From positions 62,001 to 126,000 of the forward strand of contig JBCFBK010000007.1 in the NCBI GenBank assembly GCA_038562555.1: a DNA stretch of 64,000 nucleotides, written 5' to 3'. The position numbers and the translations under genes were made by a program. Under the pieces are notes generated by a model. The model searched no databases. It was not told where the DNA came from and saw only the letters and a program-made list of their open reading frames with translations. Shown piece by piece: positions 54,200 through 63,004 of the stretch. How positions within the stretch are numbered: position 1 is the first letter of the stretch; every line of letters begins with the position of its first letter. This DNA is from JBCFBK01 sp038562555. GTDB taxonomy: Bacteria; Bacteroidota; Bacteroidia; Bacteroidales; Prolixibacteraceae.

Positions 54200-54964
54200 A
54201 TGTTAAGCATTGCAGAAAGACACAAATACATTCTGGATTCCTTACACAGGAATGGTTTTATTACGGTATCGGATATTGCAAAAGAATTGGATGTAACGCC
54301 GGTGACTGTGAGAAAAGATCTCAAATATCTGGAGGAAAAAAAATTACTGTATCGTACCCATGGCAGTGCAAGCCCGGTCAATCCGCATACCTCGGATATA
54401 GACCTGCATGTGAAGGAAAAAATAAAGATCGGTGAAAAGAAAAGGATTGCCGAAGCGGCCTGCCATTTGATTGAACCCAACGATTCCATCATCATCGGAT
54501 CCGGGTCGACCGTACAAACGTTCGCAGAAGAGCTAAAACCAACCAGCCACCTCACCGTGGTCACGGCGTCACTGAAGACATCGATCCTGCTTACCGACCT
54601 GGACAATGTGGAAGTAATCCAATTGGGCGGGATCGTCAGGAAAAACTCCTTCTCGGTAGTTGGTGATTTTGCTAACCGTATATTCGATGTGCTGACCTGC
54701 TCCAAGCTTTTTCTGGGTGTAGACGGCATTGATTTTGAAAACGGGGTGACGAATTCAAATATTGAAGAGGCCATATTAAACAAAAAGATGATGGAGGCCT
54801 CACTGCGTACGATTATTCTTGCCGATTCAAGTAAATTCGGAAAGCGCGGCTTTGGTAAAATCTGTAATCTCGATGAGATCGATGTGATCATCACCGATTC
54901 CGGTTTACCGGCTGCAACGGCAAAACGTCTCGAGGAACTCGGCGTTGAACTGATCGTGGTTTAA
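54200..54964 (+). CDS. DeoR/GlpR-family transcriptional repressor
   Basis: A 254-residue regulator. The N-terminal DeoR winged helix (1-57: ERHKYILDSLHRNGFITVSDIAKELDVTPVTVRKDLKYLEE) precedes a sugar-phosphate sensor domain of the ribose-5-phosphate isomerase-like type (about 75-235: IIIGSGSTVQTFAEEL, TVVTASLKTSILL, VIQLGGIVRKNSFSVVG, LFLGVDGID, ILADSSKFGKRGF). The family usually binds phosphorylated sugars or glycerol 3-phosphate and releases operators with TTCG/CGAA half-sites. Such boxes occur upstream of this gene and ahead of the two STN-less susC operons. It is therefore the best candidate local regulator of the phosphoester locus at 30.6-53.7 kb. Confidence 0.92.
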   Translation: MLSIAERHKYILDSLHRNGFITVSDIAKELDVTPVTVRKDLKYLEEKKLLYRTHGSASPVNPHTSDIDLHVKEKIKIGEKKRIAEAACHLIEPNDSIIIGSGSTVQTFAEELKPTSHLTVVTASLKTSILLTDLDNVEVIQLGGIVRKNSFSVVGDFANRIFDVLTCSKLFLGVDGIDFENGVTNSNIEEAILNKKMMEASLRTIILADSSKFGKRGFGKICNLDEIDVIITDSGLPAATAKRLEELGVELIVV

Positions 54965-55045
54965 CCATAATTGTTATACATAAACGGTAAAAGCGATTCT
55001 GCAGGGTCGGCAAAACCATTCCAAAAGTATAACCGAATCTAAAGA

Positions 55046-56041
55046 ATGATGAAAAGGAACAGTTTTTTTCTATTCGCAGCGATTGTTTTAATGATTGCTT
55101 TTAACCCGGCATATTCAGCCAAACCTGTAAAAGTCATTTTCGACACGGACATGGGACCTGATTTTGATGATATCGGAGCGATCACCGTGCTGCATGCCCT
55201 CGCTGCCAATGGAGAATGTGAAATCCTGGCCTGCGCCGCCAGTGACCGGTATCCGACCATCGCTCCTACCATCGACGCGTTTAACAGGTATTTCGGTCGT
55301 CCTGAAATTCCTGTCGGAGCGGCAGTTGCGGGTGCACCTGATTTTTCATGTCCCAATCACTGGAATGACTCCATCGCAGAACGGTTTTTGCCGGCACCCA
55401 AAACAAATGCAGACTACCCGCCGGCCGTTGAAGTTTACCGCAAAACGTTGGCGGCGCAACCTGACAGGAGTGTTACCATTATCAGTGTTGGTTTTATCAG
55501 TAATCTGGCCGCCCTGCTCAAATCGGCTCCTGATCAGTATTCGCCCTTAACTGGTATTGACCTCGTCCGGAAGAAAGTAAAGCAGTGGGTAACCATGGCC
55601 GGAGGCTTCCCTGAAGGAAGTGAATTCAACGTCAACCAGCACCCTGAAGCCTCTCTGGAAGCCTTCCGGAACTGGCCCACACCCATCCTCTTCAGCGGTT
55701 TCGAAATTGGCGATCGTATTTTTACGGGACGCAAACTGGCCGAGCAGGGTTCGGCAGACAGTCCGGTAGCCTGGGCTTTCCGGTATAATCTGGCCACCTA
55801 CGAGAAAAAACCGCTTGAAAAAAGAAAATCCTGGGATCAGACGGCCGTGTTATGCGCTGTCAGAGACCCCGAAAAATACTTTTACGTGCAGGGTCCGGGG
55901 AGATTCGTCATTCATCCTGACGGCCGAAATGAGTGGGACCCGCAAACCGATGCCAGCCATTATTTTTTAGTCCATAAATATCCCTACCAAAAAATAGCCG
56001 ATATCCTTGATGAACTGATGCTTTATGAACCGGGGAAATAA
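55046..56041 (+). CDS. Secreted nucleoside hydrolase (IU-NH family)
   Basis: A 331-residue exported member of the inosine-uridine nucleoside hydrolase family, which splits the N-glycosidic bond of ribonucleosides. After the signal peptide (LFAAIVLMIAFNPAYSA) comes the Ca-binding motif VIFDTDMGPDFDDIGA (D33, D35, D39, D41-D42), which has one residue more than the classical DTDPGxDD but keeps the Asp ladder. TIISVGFISNLAALLKS, WVTMAGGFPEGSEFN and WDQTAVLCAVRDPEKYF are later family blocks. It lies 81 bp after the DeoR-like gene and meets the alginate-lyase-family gene tail to tail with only 19 bp between. Confidence 0.88.
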   Translation: MMKRNSFFLFAAIVLMIAFNPAYSAKPVKVIFDTDMGPDFDDIGAITVLHALAANGECEILACAASDRYPTIAPTIDAFNRYFGRPEIPVGAAVAGAPDFSCPNHWNDSIAERFLPAPKTNADYPPAVEVYRKTLAAQPDRSVTIISVGFISNLAALLKSAPDQYSPLTGIDLVRKKVKQWVTMAGGFPEGSEFNVNQHPEASLEAFRNWPTPILFSGFEIGDRIFTGRKLAEQGSADSPVAWAFRYNLATYEKKPLEKRKSWDQTAVLCAVRDPEKYFYVQGPGRFVIHPDGRNEWDPQTDASHYFLVHKYPYQKIADILDELMLYEPGK

Positions 56042-56060
56042 TATACCGGTTTACAGCAGA

Positions 56061-57254
56061 TCAATGGCCCGGACCGTCGACTCCCTGTCCGGCCAGCCAG
56101 ATGACAGGATGCCGGACAGGCAGATTCCGTATTACTTCCGGATGGGTCGGATTGGCCGGAAAACTCATATAGGTTTGCAGGTAAACTTCGTTTTGCCACG
56201 CGAATCCTGAAAAAAGCAGTGAAGATTGCCTTGCCGGCCATTCCTCCCAGATATATATGTCTTTGGCGAAAGGCCATCTTTCCTTAACGGCGATGTACGG
56301 ATAGATAAAGTCCATTCCTTTTTTCAATGATCGTCCGTCAGGGGTGCAGTACTTCCATAGATTATCCTCCTGCGTCGATAAAATCTGTGCAATGGTACAG
56401 AAAGCATCCATATTAAAAAGCGAATAAGCGTAAGGCTTGGTCCGCTTTAACTCAAGGGGGAAACTGCCGTCGGCAGCCATTTGTCCGGGCAGCAAGACCT
56501 TCTTAAATCTGTTCCGGCACAACTCGACAACGGTCTGATCTCCGGTCAGCACCGCCATTATCGCAGCCGTTGCCACCCAACAGGTCCCGTGATTATTTTT
56601 CGCGTTCATTTCATCAATTCCGTACGGATGAGTGGTCATCCAATGCAGGAAATCACCAAACCAGCTTTTTATCTTTTCCGATTCGCCGGCAGCAATACAA
56701 CCGTTTTCAGATAAAACATTAATTGACTGAGCAACCTCGACCAAATGATAGGCGTCAATCAGTCCTATCCCCCTGCCCGTGTACCGTCCGCTGATGGCCT
56801 GGGCAAAAAGCATGTGTGGATTCATTCGTGTCGTCGTATCGGTAAACCAGGCTGTCAGATGTTCCAACGCTTTTTCGGCATATTCCGGCTCTTTAGTCAG
56901 CAACCAGGCAGAGGTGAGCGTGGCGGTGATTTCACTCAACCGGATCAGGGCATGACGATGTGCTGAAAAATTATCAGGATTACTTTGTCCGTCTTTCTGG
57001 ATGTATGGTCCACCCGGATTAGCCGGGTCGGGCCACCAGTAATCGCCCTCGGAATAAAAATCATGAATTCCGCCCGCGCTGCGCACGCACGGATACGAAG
57101 TCACCGTCTTTGGAGCTACCTTCAAAAGTGAGTCTGCCTTTGCAATTACGCTTTCACGGAGCTGCGCGATAAGTTTTTCCCGAAATATGTCTTTATGCTT
57201 TGCAGACACCGGAGAGGCGAGCAGTATCACGGACAAAAATAAAAGCCATTTCAT
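56061..57254 (-). CDS. Alginate lyase-family (PF05426-type) exported polysaccharide lyase
   Basis: A 397-residue alpha-helical toroid protein. I start at the ATG at 57254 because it gives a clean signal peptide (WLLFLSVILLASPVSA); an in-frame ATG at 57317 would add 21 residues. Family blocks are GGIHDFYSEGDYWWPDPANP, SAHRHALIRLSEITATLTSAWLLT, GRGIGLIDAYHLVEVAQSI and NNHGTCWVATAAIMAVLTGD (NNHG at 220-223, the usual active-site block), plus SLFNMDAFCTIAQIL. Members split uronic-acid polysaccharides by beta-elimination. Specificity for alginate is not shown, and with GH43/GH5 neighbours a plant or algal uronate polymer is as likely. Confidence 0.88.
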   Translation of the reverse strand: MKWLLFLSVILLASPVSAKHKDIFREKLIAQLRESVIAKADSLLKVAPKTVTSYPCVRSAGGIHDFYSEGDYWWPDPANPGGPYIQKDGQSNPDNFSAHRHALIRLSEITATLTSAWLLTKEPEYAEKALEHLTAWFTDTTTRMNPHMLFAQAISGRYTGRGIGLIDAYHLVEVAQSINVLSENGCIAAGESEKIKSWFGDFLHWMTTHPYGIDEMNAKNNHGTCWVATAAIMAVLTGDQTVVELCRNRFKKVLLPGQMAADGSFPLELKRTKPYAYSLFNMDAFCTIAQILSTQEDNLWKYCTPDGRSLKKGMDFIYPYIAVKERWPFAKDIYIWEEWPARQSSLLFSGFAWQNEVYLQTYMSFPANPTHPEVIRNLPVRHPVIWLAGQGVDGPGH

Positions 57255-57380
57255 CAGGTTCAGGTATTGATCGTTTAAGCTGATGAAGTTACCATTTATT
57301 TTCAGACTAATTTTCATTGTTACCGGGGTTTTGACAAGTTATATCCGGTACTGCATATATTGGCTTTCTTCTGATCAAAA

Positions 57381-57422
57381 AAAGCAGGGTTGTATCAATT
57401 CATTTTGATACAACCCTGCTTT
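57381..57422 (-). terminator. Strong rho-independent terminator after the GH5-like gene
   Basis: AAAGCAGGGTTGTATCAA (57381-57398) pairs perfectly over 18 bp with 57405-57422 around a 6-nt loop. On the minus strand it is followed by seven T (plus-strand A-run 57377-57383). It lies 20 bp past the GH5-like stop and separates that transcript from the alginate-lyase-family gene. Confidence 0.9.
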
Positions 57423-57442
57423 GTATAGCTCCGACAGATAAA

Positions 57443-58528
57443 TTACTGCCCCAGTGTCAGGCTTTTGATCAGGTCAACTTCTTCCTGTTTGTAGGGAGTG
57501 CCGTCGGGCCTGAAAATCTCATGAAACCACAGTGGTGGTTCGGCACCATCGGGAATGGGCTCATCCCATGCGTATTTGGTGTTCGATTTGCCGGCAACCA
57601 ATCCCCAGTTAATGGCTCCGATGTTGTTTTCTTTCAGCATCGGCATAATATTGGTAAACAAGCTGTTGTTGCGGCGCGCCATGTATTCGGTGCAAACCAG
57701 CGGGAGGCCGTATTGCTTCAGGGTATCGATAGCCGCCTGATGTTTCTCAGGCCCTTCATAATTGTGGTAGGTGATGATATCCGAATTTTCAATCTGGTAC
57801 TTGTTCAGGTCTGAAAGCGGAAGACTCCACACGCCGGCCGATAACGGCTGCGAAGGACGGATCTCCCATCCCCAGTGAAATACTTTTTTCAGCAGCGGGA
57901 GCGATTTGTTTCCGTAGCCCGAATTTCCCGGCTCATTGTAAAGATCCCAAATGGCAATGCGTTCGTCATCCTTGAAAGTCGTTAGCACGTCTTTCACATA
58001 GGTTTCTAGTACATTGATCAGGGTTGAATCCTGATGCAGCAGGTCGCCCGGATCGCGCACCCATCCGGAATTATGCACCCCGGGTTTCGGCTCAGGCTGC
58101 TTTCCCGCCTGATAAGTGGCATTCCAGCAATCGTCGAAAAAGACAAAAATGGTTTTGATGCCGTGGTTATCAGCAATGGTCAGGTATTGATTCATCCGGT
58201 CCTTAAAGCCGTCCTTGTCAACCTCCCAGGCTACGTGATGCAGGTAGACCCGCATACAGTTCATGCCGATGTTTTCGGCCCAGCCCAGTTCCCGGTTAAT
58301 GGTAGCCGTGTCAAAGGTTTCGGCCTGCCAGGTTTCCAACTGGTTGATGGCCGTACTGGGGTTAAAGTTGGAACCACGCAGCCAGCCGTGTTCAGCACTC
58401 CAGGCCTGCGCCTGTTCGGTTGTCCATTTTGCCGGAACAACTTCGGCTTCTTCCGTTTTAGGTTTAGGACTCTGGCAAGCCGCAAAAGTCAGGGCAACTG
58501 CCAGTAAAAATAAAGAGATTCTTTTCAT
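57443..58528 (-). CDS. GH5-like (cellulase-fold) glycoside hydrolase lipoprotein
   Basis: A 361-residue lipoprotein (TFAAC, Cys18) with a clan GH-A TIM barrel. NIGMNCMRVYLHH, TIFVFFDDCWN, IAIWDLYNEPGNSGYG (acid/base E199 in NEP), DIITYHNYEGPE and LPLVCTEYMARR (nucleophile E281) give the full retaining-glycosidase set. Related Bacteroidota proteins are often labelled as xylanase or cellulase without proof, so the target is a beta-glycan, probably hemicellulose. It lies 127 bp downstream of a GH43 gene, across a spacer made of micro-repeats, and ends at a strong terminator. Confidence 0.88.
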   Translation of the reverse strand: MKRISLFLLAVALTFAACQSPKPKTEEAEVVPAKWTTEQAQAWSAEHGWLRGSNFNPSTAINQLETWQAETFDTATINRELGWAENIGMNCMRVYLHHVAWEVDKDGFKDRMNQYLTIADNHGIKTIFVFFDDCWNATYQAGKQPEPKPGVHNSGWVRDPGDLLHQDSTLINVLETYVKDVLTTFKDDERIAIWDLYNEPGNSGYGNKSLPLLKKVFHWGWEIRPSQPLSAGVWSLPLSDLNKYQIENSDIITYHNYEGPEKHQAAIDTLKQYGLPLVCTEYMARRNNSLFTNIMPMLKENNIGAINWGLVAGKSNTKYAWDEPIPDGAEPPLWFHEIFRPDGTPYKQEEVDLIKSLTLGQ

Positions 58529-58544
58529 TGATGAAATATTTAAT

Positions 58545-58655
58545 GGTTACAAGATTTCAGGGTTACAAGGTTGCAGGGTTAGAACGCATAGAGCACAGGG
58601 CATAGAGCACGGAGCAGGGGGTCTTTCGGTTTCCTTTCTCCGGTTTCCGGTCTCA
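58545..58655. repeat. Micro-repeat spacer between GH43 and GH5-like genes
   Basis: The 127-bp spacer is built of short direct repeats: GGTTACAAG at 58545-58553 and 58561-58569, GCATAGAGCAC at 58586-58596 and 58600-58610 with GGAGCAG after it, then TCACTACTCACTACT-like words that run into the last codons and stop of the GH43 gene at 58656. No ORF is present. Confidence 0.65.
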
Positions 58656-59732
58656 CTACTCACTACTTCCTTCGATTTCCACTTCGCCCGAGGGCCTGTC
58701 TATGGCCTGTCCCGCAGGAATGGCTTGTCCGAAGTCGGGCGTTCCGTCGGCTTTCCAACTAAAAGGCTGCATCCGCACGTCCCGGTCCCAACCGTCGCTT
58801 GTGCTCTTTTTGGAATGATAGACGATCCAGTCTTCCGTATCGTCGGGCGATTTGACAAAAGAACAGTGTCCGACACCATATACCTGAGAATTTCCCTGAA
58901 AAACAGGACCTTTTTTGGTCCAGTTTCCCGGATCGAGCAGGTTGCCGTCCGGGTCATTCAATTGCAGCATACCCTGCCGGTATTCGACTTTCCAGGACTC
59001 GCGGCACGAATAAATAATAAATACCCGTTCGCCGTTCTTCAAAACCTCGGGTCCTTCATTTAAGTTCAGCGGACCGCCGGTTTCCCAGCTTTCTTCGGGA
59101 GACGAAAGCAACACCCTTTTACCTTTCAGCGTATAGGGGTTCTCCATTTCCTGCATATATAAATGTTGTGGCGTTGCGTCGGTATCCCGTTGTTCCTTCC
59201 AACCCGACCAGACAGCATACAACTTTCCCTTATGTTCCAGAACAGTCATATCAATCGCCCAAACGTTTGTCGACAGATCATCCGGGTTGTCGCCGGTATA
59301 CAGCATGCCCATATCTTCATACTCGCTGAACACATCGGAGGTCTTGGAGCGAAGGACGCCGGTGCGTTGATGGATAAAGGGAGGACCCGATTCGCCTGCA
59401 GCATAGTAGACATACCAGCGCCCGTCGATGAAATGAATTTCAGGCGCCCACAGGCAAGCGCGATTCCAGCCGGTTTGCGGAGCATGCCAGATTTTCTTCG
59501 TTTCCCCCCTTTTGGTCATATACGTTGACCGCGAAACGGAGATGGCATTATTTCCTGAAAAGCAGTAGATGTAATCATTTCCCTGCTTTACCATCCAGGG
59601 ATCCGCACCGTTCCACACCGGATTGCTGAAGGTTGTTTTCACTTCCGCTTCAGGTGTGGTCTCCGTATTCCCGCAGCGGGCAAAGGAGACAAAAAAGAGG
59701 ATCGAGGCTGCCAGTACATTCAATTTCTTCAT
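58656..59732 (-). CDS. GH43-family glycoside hydrolase lipoprotein
   Basis: A 358-residue lipoprotein (FARC, Cys20) with a five-bladed GH43 propeller. The inverting catalytic triad is readable: base D44 (WNGADPWMV), pKa modulator D161 (WAIDMTVL) and acid E226 (LNEGPEVL). CLWAPEIHFIDGRWYVYYAA is the standard WAPE block. Members release arabinose or xylose from arabinans and arabinoxylans. The C-terminal VEIEGSSE is encoded by the edge of the micro-repeat spacer, so the true ancestral end may have been slightly different. The 327 bp before its start hold a possible gene remnant. Confidence 0.9.
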   Translation of the reverse strand: MKKLNVLAASILFFVSFARCGNTETTPEAEVKTTFSNPVWNGADPWMVKQGNDYIYCFSGNNAISVSRSTYMTKRGETKKIWHAPQTGWNRACLWAPEIHFIDGRWYVYYAAGESGPPFIHQRTGVLRSKTSDVFSEYEDMGMLYTGDNPDDLSTNVWAIDMTVLEHKGKLYAVWSGWKEQRDTDATPQHLYMQEMENPYTLKGKRVLLSSPEESWETGGPLNLNEGPEVLKNGERVFIIYSCRESWKVEYRQGMLQLNDPDGNLLDPGNWTKKGPVFQGNSQVYGVGHCSFVKSPDDTEDWIVYHSKKSTSDGWDRDVRMQPFSWKADGTPDFGQAIPAGQAIDRPSGEVEIEGSSE

Positions 59733-59780
59733 TTGTATATAATTTGTTTTTTAAGGCCAAATGGAATTGACATGTTCAAC

Positions 59781-60059
59781 TTAGATACATCCTGATTGAT
59801 GTTTGTAGAATCGTGTCAATTTCATCTTCCAGTCATTATCGTATAAAACGTCCGTTTGCTCATCAATCCGTTCTCCGGTAAGGTATTTCTTACTGGTTTC
59901 CGGGTTTCGCCTGTAAAGATGGAAAAATTCATCCATTAACCGACATTCCTGATGTTCGTGATCGTAGCATTATTGTTTCCTTTAGGCGGCAACCAGGGAT
60001 AACCGGCCTTTCGCCATTCTTCAAAACCTGATCTCTTCCCGGATGACAGAATCCGATCA
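59781..60059 (-). pseudogene. Possible frameshifted gene remnant (about 40 + 51 codons)
   Basis: Between the BNR/CBM9-like and GH43 genes, two minus-strand frames read like protein. The first runs from the BNR-gene stop to 59936 and has GFEEWRKAGYPWLPPKGN, ending at TAA. The second starts at an ATG overlapping that stop by one base (59936) and runs 51 codons to 59781 (FFHLYRRNPETSKKYLTGER, DVLYDNDWKMKLTRFY). They are one base out of phase, so a single frameshift in one ancestral 3' gene end would explain both. I do not recognise the family. The overlap could also be translational coupling of a real small ORF. Low confidence. Confidence 0.35.
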
Positions 60060-61814
60060 TTACTTGAGCTGAAGCCGGCACCAGGTGTTCGATGATGCAG
60101 CAACCGAGTTAGCCATATTTTCTTCGTAACCGCTAACTGGCCCGCCAAATTCATTCAGTCCGAAATTGATCCGGATGTCTGAGCGGCCATTCTTTCCGAT
60201 TGCCGAAAAAGGCACCGACCATTCGATCTGATATCCTGATCCTTCCACAATTGTTGCTTTTGCCCCAATCTCACCGGAAGGAATAGCTTTCCACTTCCCT
60301 TCCCTTCCCTCTTCAACCTTAACCATTCCTTTGGTATCACAGAAAATCCGGTACATCCGGGGCCCCGGCAATAACTGACATGAGTTTTCGCTGTCGAGAT
60401 AGAGGAAGACCCCGTCGGATTGATCAGGTCGGTCGCCCTGCACCAGCTTTGAATCAGTCACAGCGGCGCAAACATAAAAATTTTGCTCATCGCAGCGGAA
60501 ATTTGCCCGAAGATTTGCAGGTCCTTTATGACCGATAAAAACAGGGAAGGCGGCTCCCCACTCTTCTTCAGTAATCCGGCCGTCTGCGACAATAACTCCG
60601 CTTAGTGCTTCCAGCTCCGGGATCACGTGTCCTTTGATGATCCATACTTCACAGTTGGGGCTCCGGAAGCTGGTGGTCGAAGCAGCCACTACTGTGTTTT
60701 CATCCCAAAGCGAAAGGGAGTTCCACTTGGCCTCCCGGTCCAACGGCACATCGAAAGGACGGCTCAGCTTCGCAAAATGACGTCCGGTCTTATTGCCCAC
60801 AGCCACCTCCATGGTCGACCGTTCCCAGTCGGCCGTGCGTCCGCCGGTGGTCTGATACGAAAGCAGCACTTCCCCTGAAGGAACGCGCATCAGGTAAGGC
60901 GCGCCGGCGTAGATCCCATCCTGAAGCGGCTTTTCCAGGGCATACTCCCGGTTGGGCGAATCGGCCAGCACCGGTGATTTCCAGTTATCGGCGATTTTAC
61001 TGCGGACAATGTAAGGCTTGAACTCGCCAATCCTGTTATCTTCGATGGCCACAAGAATTTCATCACCGACCAGTAAAGGCACCGGCATTCCGTCGCGACG
61101 GCCTGCCCGGAAGCAAACCGTTTTAACGTCTTTGCTCCAGGTTACTCCATGATCGGGCGAGCCGATCATGGATATGTTCTGCTCGTTGGAAGTCTGAAAA
61201 GGCGTCTCGTTGGCAAAATATACCTGCAACCCGCCATCAGGCAATTGCAGAAAAGCCGGTTCCCAGCAACCATCCGTGAAACGTGGACCGCCTTCATAGA
61301 TCACCTGATCGTCTGTCCAGCTTTTTCCCCCGTCCGAACTTCGTCTTACCGCGATGGCGAAGGGAGTAATTTCAGGCGTTGCAGGACGGTAGTTGCAGGC
61401 CATGACCAGGTCACCGTTCTGAAGCTGGATCAGTTCGCTGTTGGCGATGTTGACATCGGTCGTTCCGCCGGCATTGGTAACCGTGTGTTTCCGAAAGGTA
61501 ACGAACGGACCGTTCCAGCTTGCACCGTTATCGGTACTGTAAACCATTTCACCATTCCCTCCTGTTTCGTACACGGCCATGAGGGTGCCGTCTTTCAGCC
61601 GCCGGACGCGGGGATAGCCTGCCCAGCCCAATTGCCGGTCGCCCAGCGGGGCCAATCGTTGCATGGAACTGTAGTCCCAGGCGATGCGGATTCCTTCAAC
61701 CGGCTCACCCTTTGCTCCGATGGCCGGGTCAGGTGCGCTGTCGCTTTCGCCACAGCTCCCAAGAAAAGATAAAATCAACAGAGATATAGCAGATGCGATC
61801 ATTTTATTGCTCAT
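60060..61814 (-). CDS. Sialidase-type BNR propeller with C-terminal CBM9-like domain, lipoprotein
   Basis: A 584-residue lipoprotein (LGSC, Cys21). The N-terminal ~390 residues form a sialidase-fold propeller with three Asp-boxes (YSTDNGASW, RSSDGGKSW, GSPDHGVTW) and an early RVRRLKDGTLMAVYE arm that could hold the substrate Arg pair. The last ~190 residues (VIVADGRITEEEWGAAFPVF, NFYVCAAVTDSKL, SDGVFLYLDSE, YQIEWSVPFSAIG, IRINFGLNEF) match a CBM9-like sugar-binding module. Propellers of this group in Bacteroidota act on many sugars, so sialic acid is not implied. It lies among GH43 and GH5 genes of a plant-type glycan locus. Confidence 0.85.
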   Translation of the reverse strand: MSNKMIASAISLLILSFLGSCGESDSAPDPAIGAKGEPVEGIRIAWDYSSMQRLAPLGDRQLGWAGYPRVRRLKDGTLMAVYETGGNGEMVYSTDNGASWNGPFVTFRKHTVTNAGGTTDVNIANSELIQLQNGDLVMACNYRPATPEITPFAIAVRRSSDGGKSWTDDQVIYEGGPRFTDGCWEPAFLQLPDGGLQVYFANETPFQTSNEQNISMIGSPDHGVTWSKDVKTVCFRAGRRDGMPVPLLVGDEILVAIEDNRIGEFKPYIVRSKIADNWKSPVLADSPNREYALEKPLQDGIYAGAPYLMRVPSGEVLLSYQTTGGRTADWERSTMEVAVGNKTGRHFAKLSRPFDVPLDREAKWNSLSLWDENTVVAASTTSFRSPNCEVWIIKGHVIPELEALSGVIVADGRITEEEWGAAFPVFIGHKGPANLRANFRCDEQNFYVCAAVTDSKLVQGDRPDQSDGVFLYLDSENSCQLLPGPRMYRIFCDTKGMVKVEEGREGKWKAIPSGEIGAKATIVEGSGYQIEWSVPFSAIGKNGRSDIRINFGLNEFGGPVSGYEENMANSVAASSNTWCRLQLK

Positions 61815-61936
61815 TTCAGTTTTTATTCATTCCTGGTCCGTTAGCAAAGTCGCTCCCTAAACATACAGGAACCTGCTCGTGACTACTCACTGGAGTTTCT
61901 GTTTTTTTAAATGCTAATTGCTGTACCGGCAGGTCT

Positions 61937-62908
61937 TCATTTCGTCTTTAAGACCGGTGTCACGTAATTCTTGTCGATCACCATCACCTCGCGGCCATCT
62001 TTATTTTCAAAGCTGACCGTGCTGATGTACATGTGGCGCGGATGGATCTTTGTTTTGCTGTTGTGCGCGTGAAACACGATCCTCAGTTTTCCCGCCTTGT
62101 CGGTGAACATGGCGCTGTGCCCCACTCCCACCAACTCTCCGGGCTTTTGAAAAATGGGATTATTTTCATACTTGGTCCAGGGACCCGTCACTGACGTGGC
62201 CGTCGCAAAGCCAATCCCGTAAAAGGGGCTTTCGTAGCTGTTGGCCGAGTATGTCATATAATAAACGCCGTTGTGTTTAACCACAAACGATCCTTCATTC
62301 ACCCGGGGCCACACTTTTTCCCATTCCTGCGACACATTAATGCATTTTCGCATGGTTTCGGATTTGATATCCATCAGGTTTTCCTCCAGTTCAGCCACCC
62401 AGATGTTCAGTCCGTCGTTGAAACGGTCAAAAAACAGGTAAGGCTTACCATCATCATCAATAAACAGGGAATTGTCAATGCATTTTTCGTCTGCGATCAT
62501 GGGTTTTTGCACTTCCTGCGTGAAGGGTCCCAGAGGAGAATTGCTCGTTGCCACACAAATATGCTCGTCGGCCGAGTAATACATGTAAAACTTACCGTTC
62601 ACATGATAAACTTCAGGTGCCCAGAACCAGCGATCGGCCCAAACATCTTCCTTCTTCAGGGCCAGTCCTCCCGGCAGGTTATCGGGCGCACTCCAGTTCT
62701 GCAGGTCATCCGAAACAAACACGGCAATACCGTTTTCAGACAGTGTACCATAAGCATAATACTGTCCCTCATAAAGCATGATAAACGGGTCACCCAGCGG
62801 AACCTTCGAAACCACCGGCTCCGGAACCTGTCCTGGTTCGTCTTTCGAGCAGGAATGTCCGCTGAACGTGAGAAGAAGAAGAAATGATAAAAATAAAAGT
62901 TGTCTCAT
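61937..62908 (-). CDS. GH43-family glycoside hydrolase lipoprotein
   Basis: A 323-residue lipoprotein (GHSC, Cys20) with a GH43 propeller. The candidate triad is base D40 (PLGDPFIML), modulator D145 (KCIDNSLF) and acid E205 (RVNEGSFVV). WFWAPEVYHVNGKFYMYYSA is the WAPE block and VGVGHSAMF carries the usual late His. It is likely an arabinofuranosidase or xylosidase and differs from the other GH43 gene at 58656, so the pair may cut different linkages. It is flanked on both sides by TAGTGAG-type spacers. Confidence 0.9.
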   Translation of the reverse strand: MRQLLFLSFLLLLTFSGHSCSKDEPGQVPEPVVSKVPLGDPFIMLYEGQYYAYGTLSENGIAVFVSDDLQNWSAPDNLPGGLALKKEDVWADRWFWAPEVYHVNGKFYMYYSADEHICVATSNSPLGPFTQEVQKPMIADEKCIDNSLFIDDDGKPYLFFDRFNDGLNIWVAELEENLMDIKSETMRKCINVSQEWEKVWPRVNEGSFVVKHNGVYYMTYSANSYESPFYGIGFATATSVTGPWTKYENNPIFQKPGELVGVGHSAMFTDKAGKLRIVFHAHNSKTKIHPRHMYISTVSFENKDGREVMVIDKNYVTPVLKTK

Positions 62909-62922
62909 AATTAAAAATTATT

Positions 62923-62992
62923 AGTAGTGAGTAGTGAGTCGTGAGAAAAAGGCAGGAACCCCTGAAACACGCATTACTCGCTACTCACTACT
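62923..62992. repeat. TAGTGAG inverted repeat between susD and GH43
   Basis: AGTAGTGAGTAGTGAGT (62923-62939) and the reverse complement of 62976-62992 match at 16 of 17 positions around a 36-nt loop. Each arm is itself a tandem of AGTAGTG/TAGTGAG words. CATTACTCGCTACTC in the right arm (62972-62986) is identical to 31607-31621. It fills most of the 96-bp gap. Confidence 0.7.
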
Positions 62993-63004
62993 TGTGACCG
63001 GCTA

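Noticed and set aside
60060..61814. True sialidase acting on sialic acid
   Set aside because: Asp-boxes alone do not prove sialic acid specificity. The GH43/GH5/lyase neighbours and the absence of nan genes argue for another sugar, so only the fold is called.
62923..62992. Possible CRISPR or IS terminal repeats from the TAGTGAG tandem
   Set aside because: Units are only 7-8 bp, there are no unique spacers of constant length, and no transposase or cas gene is near.
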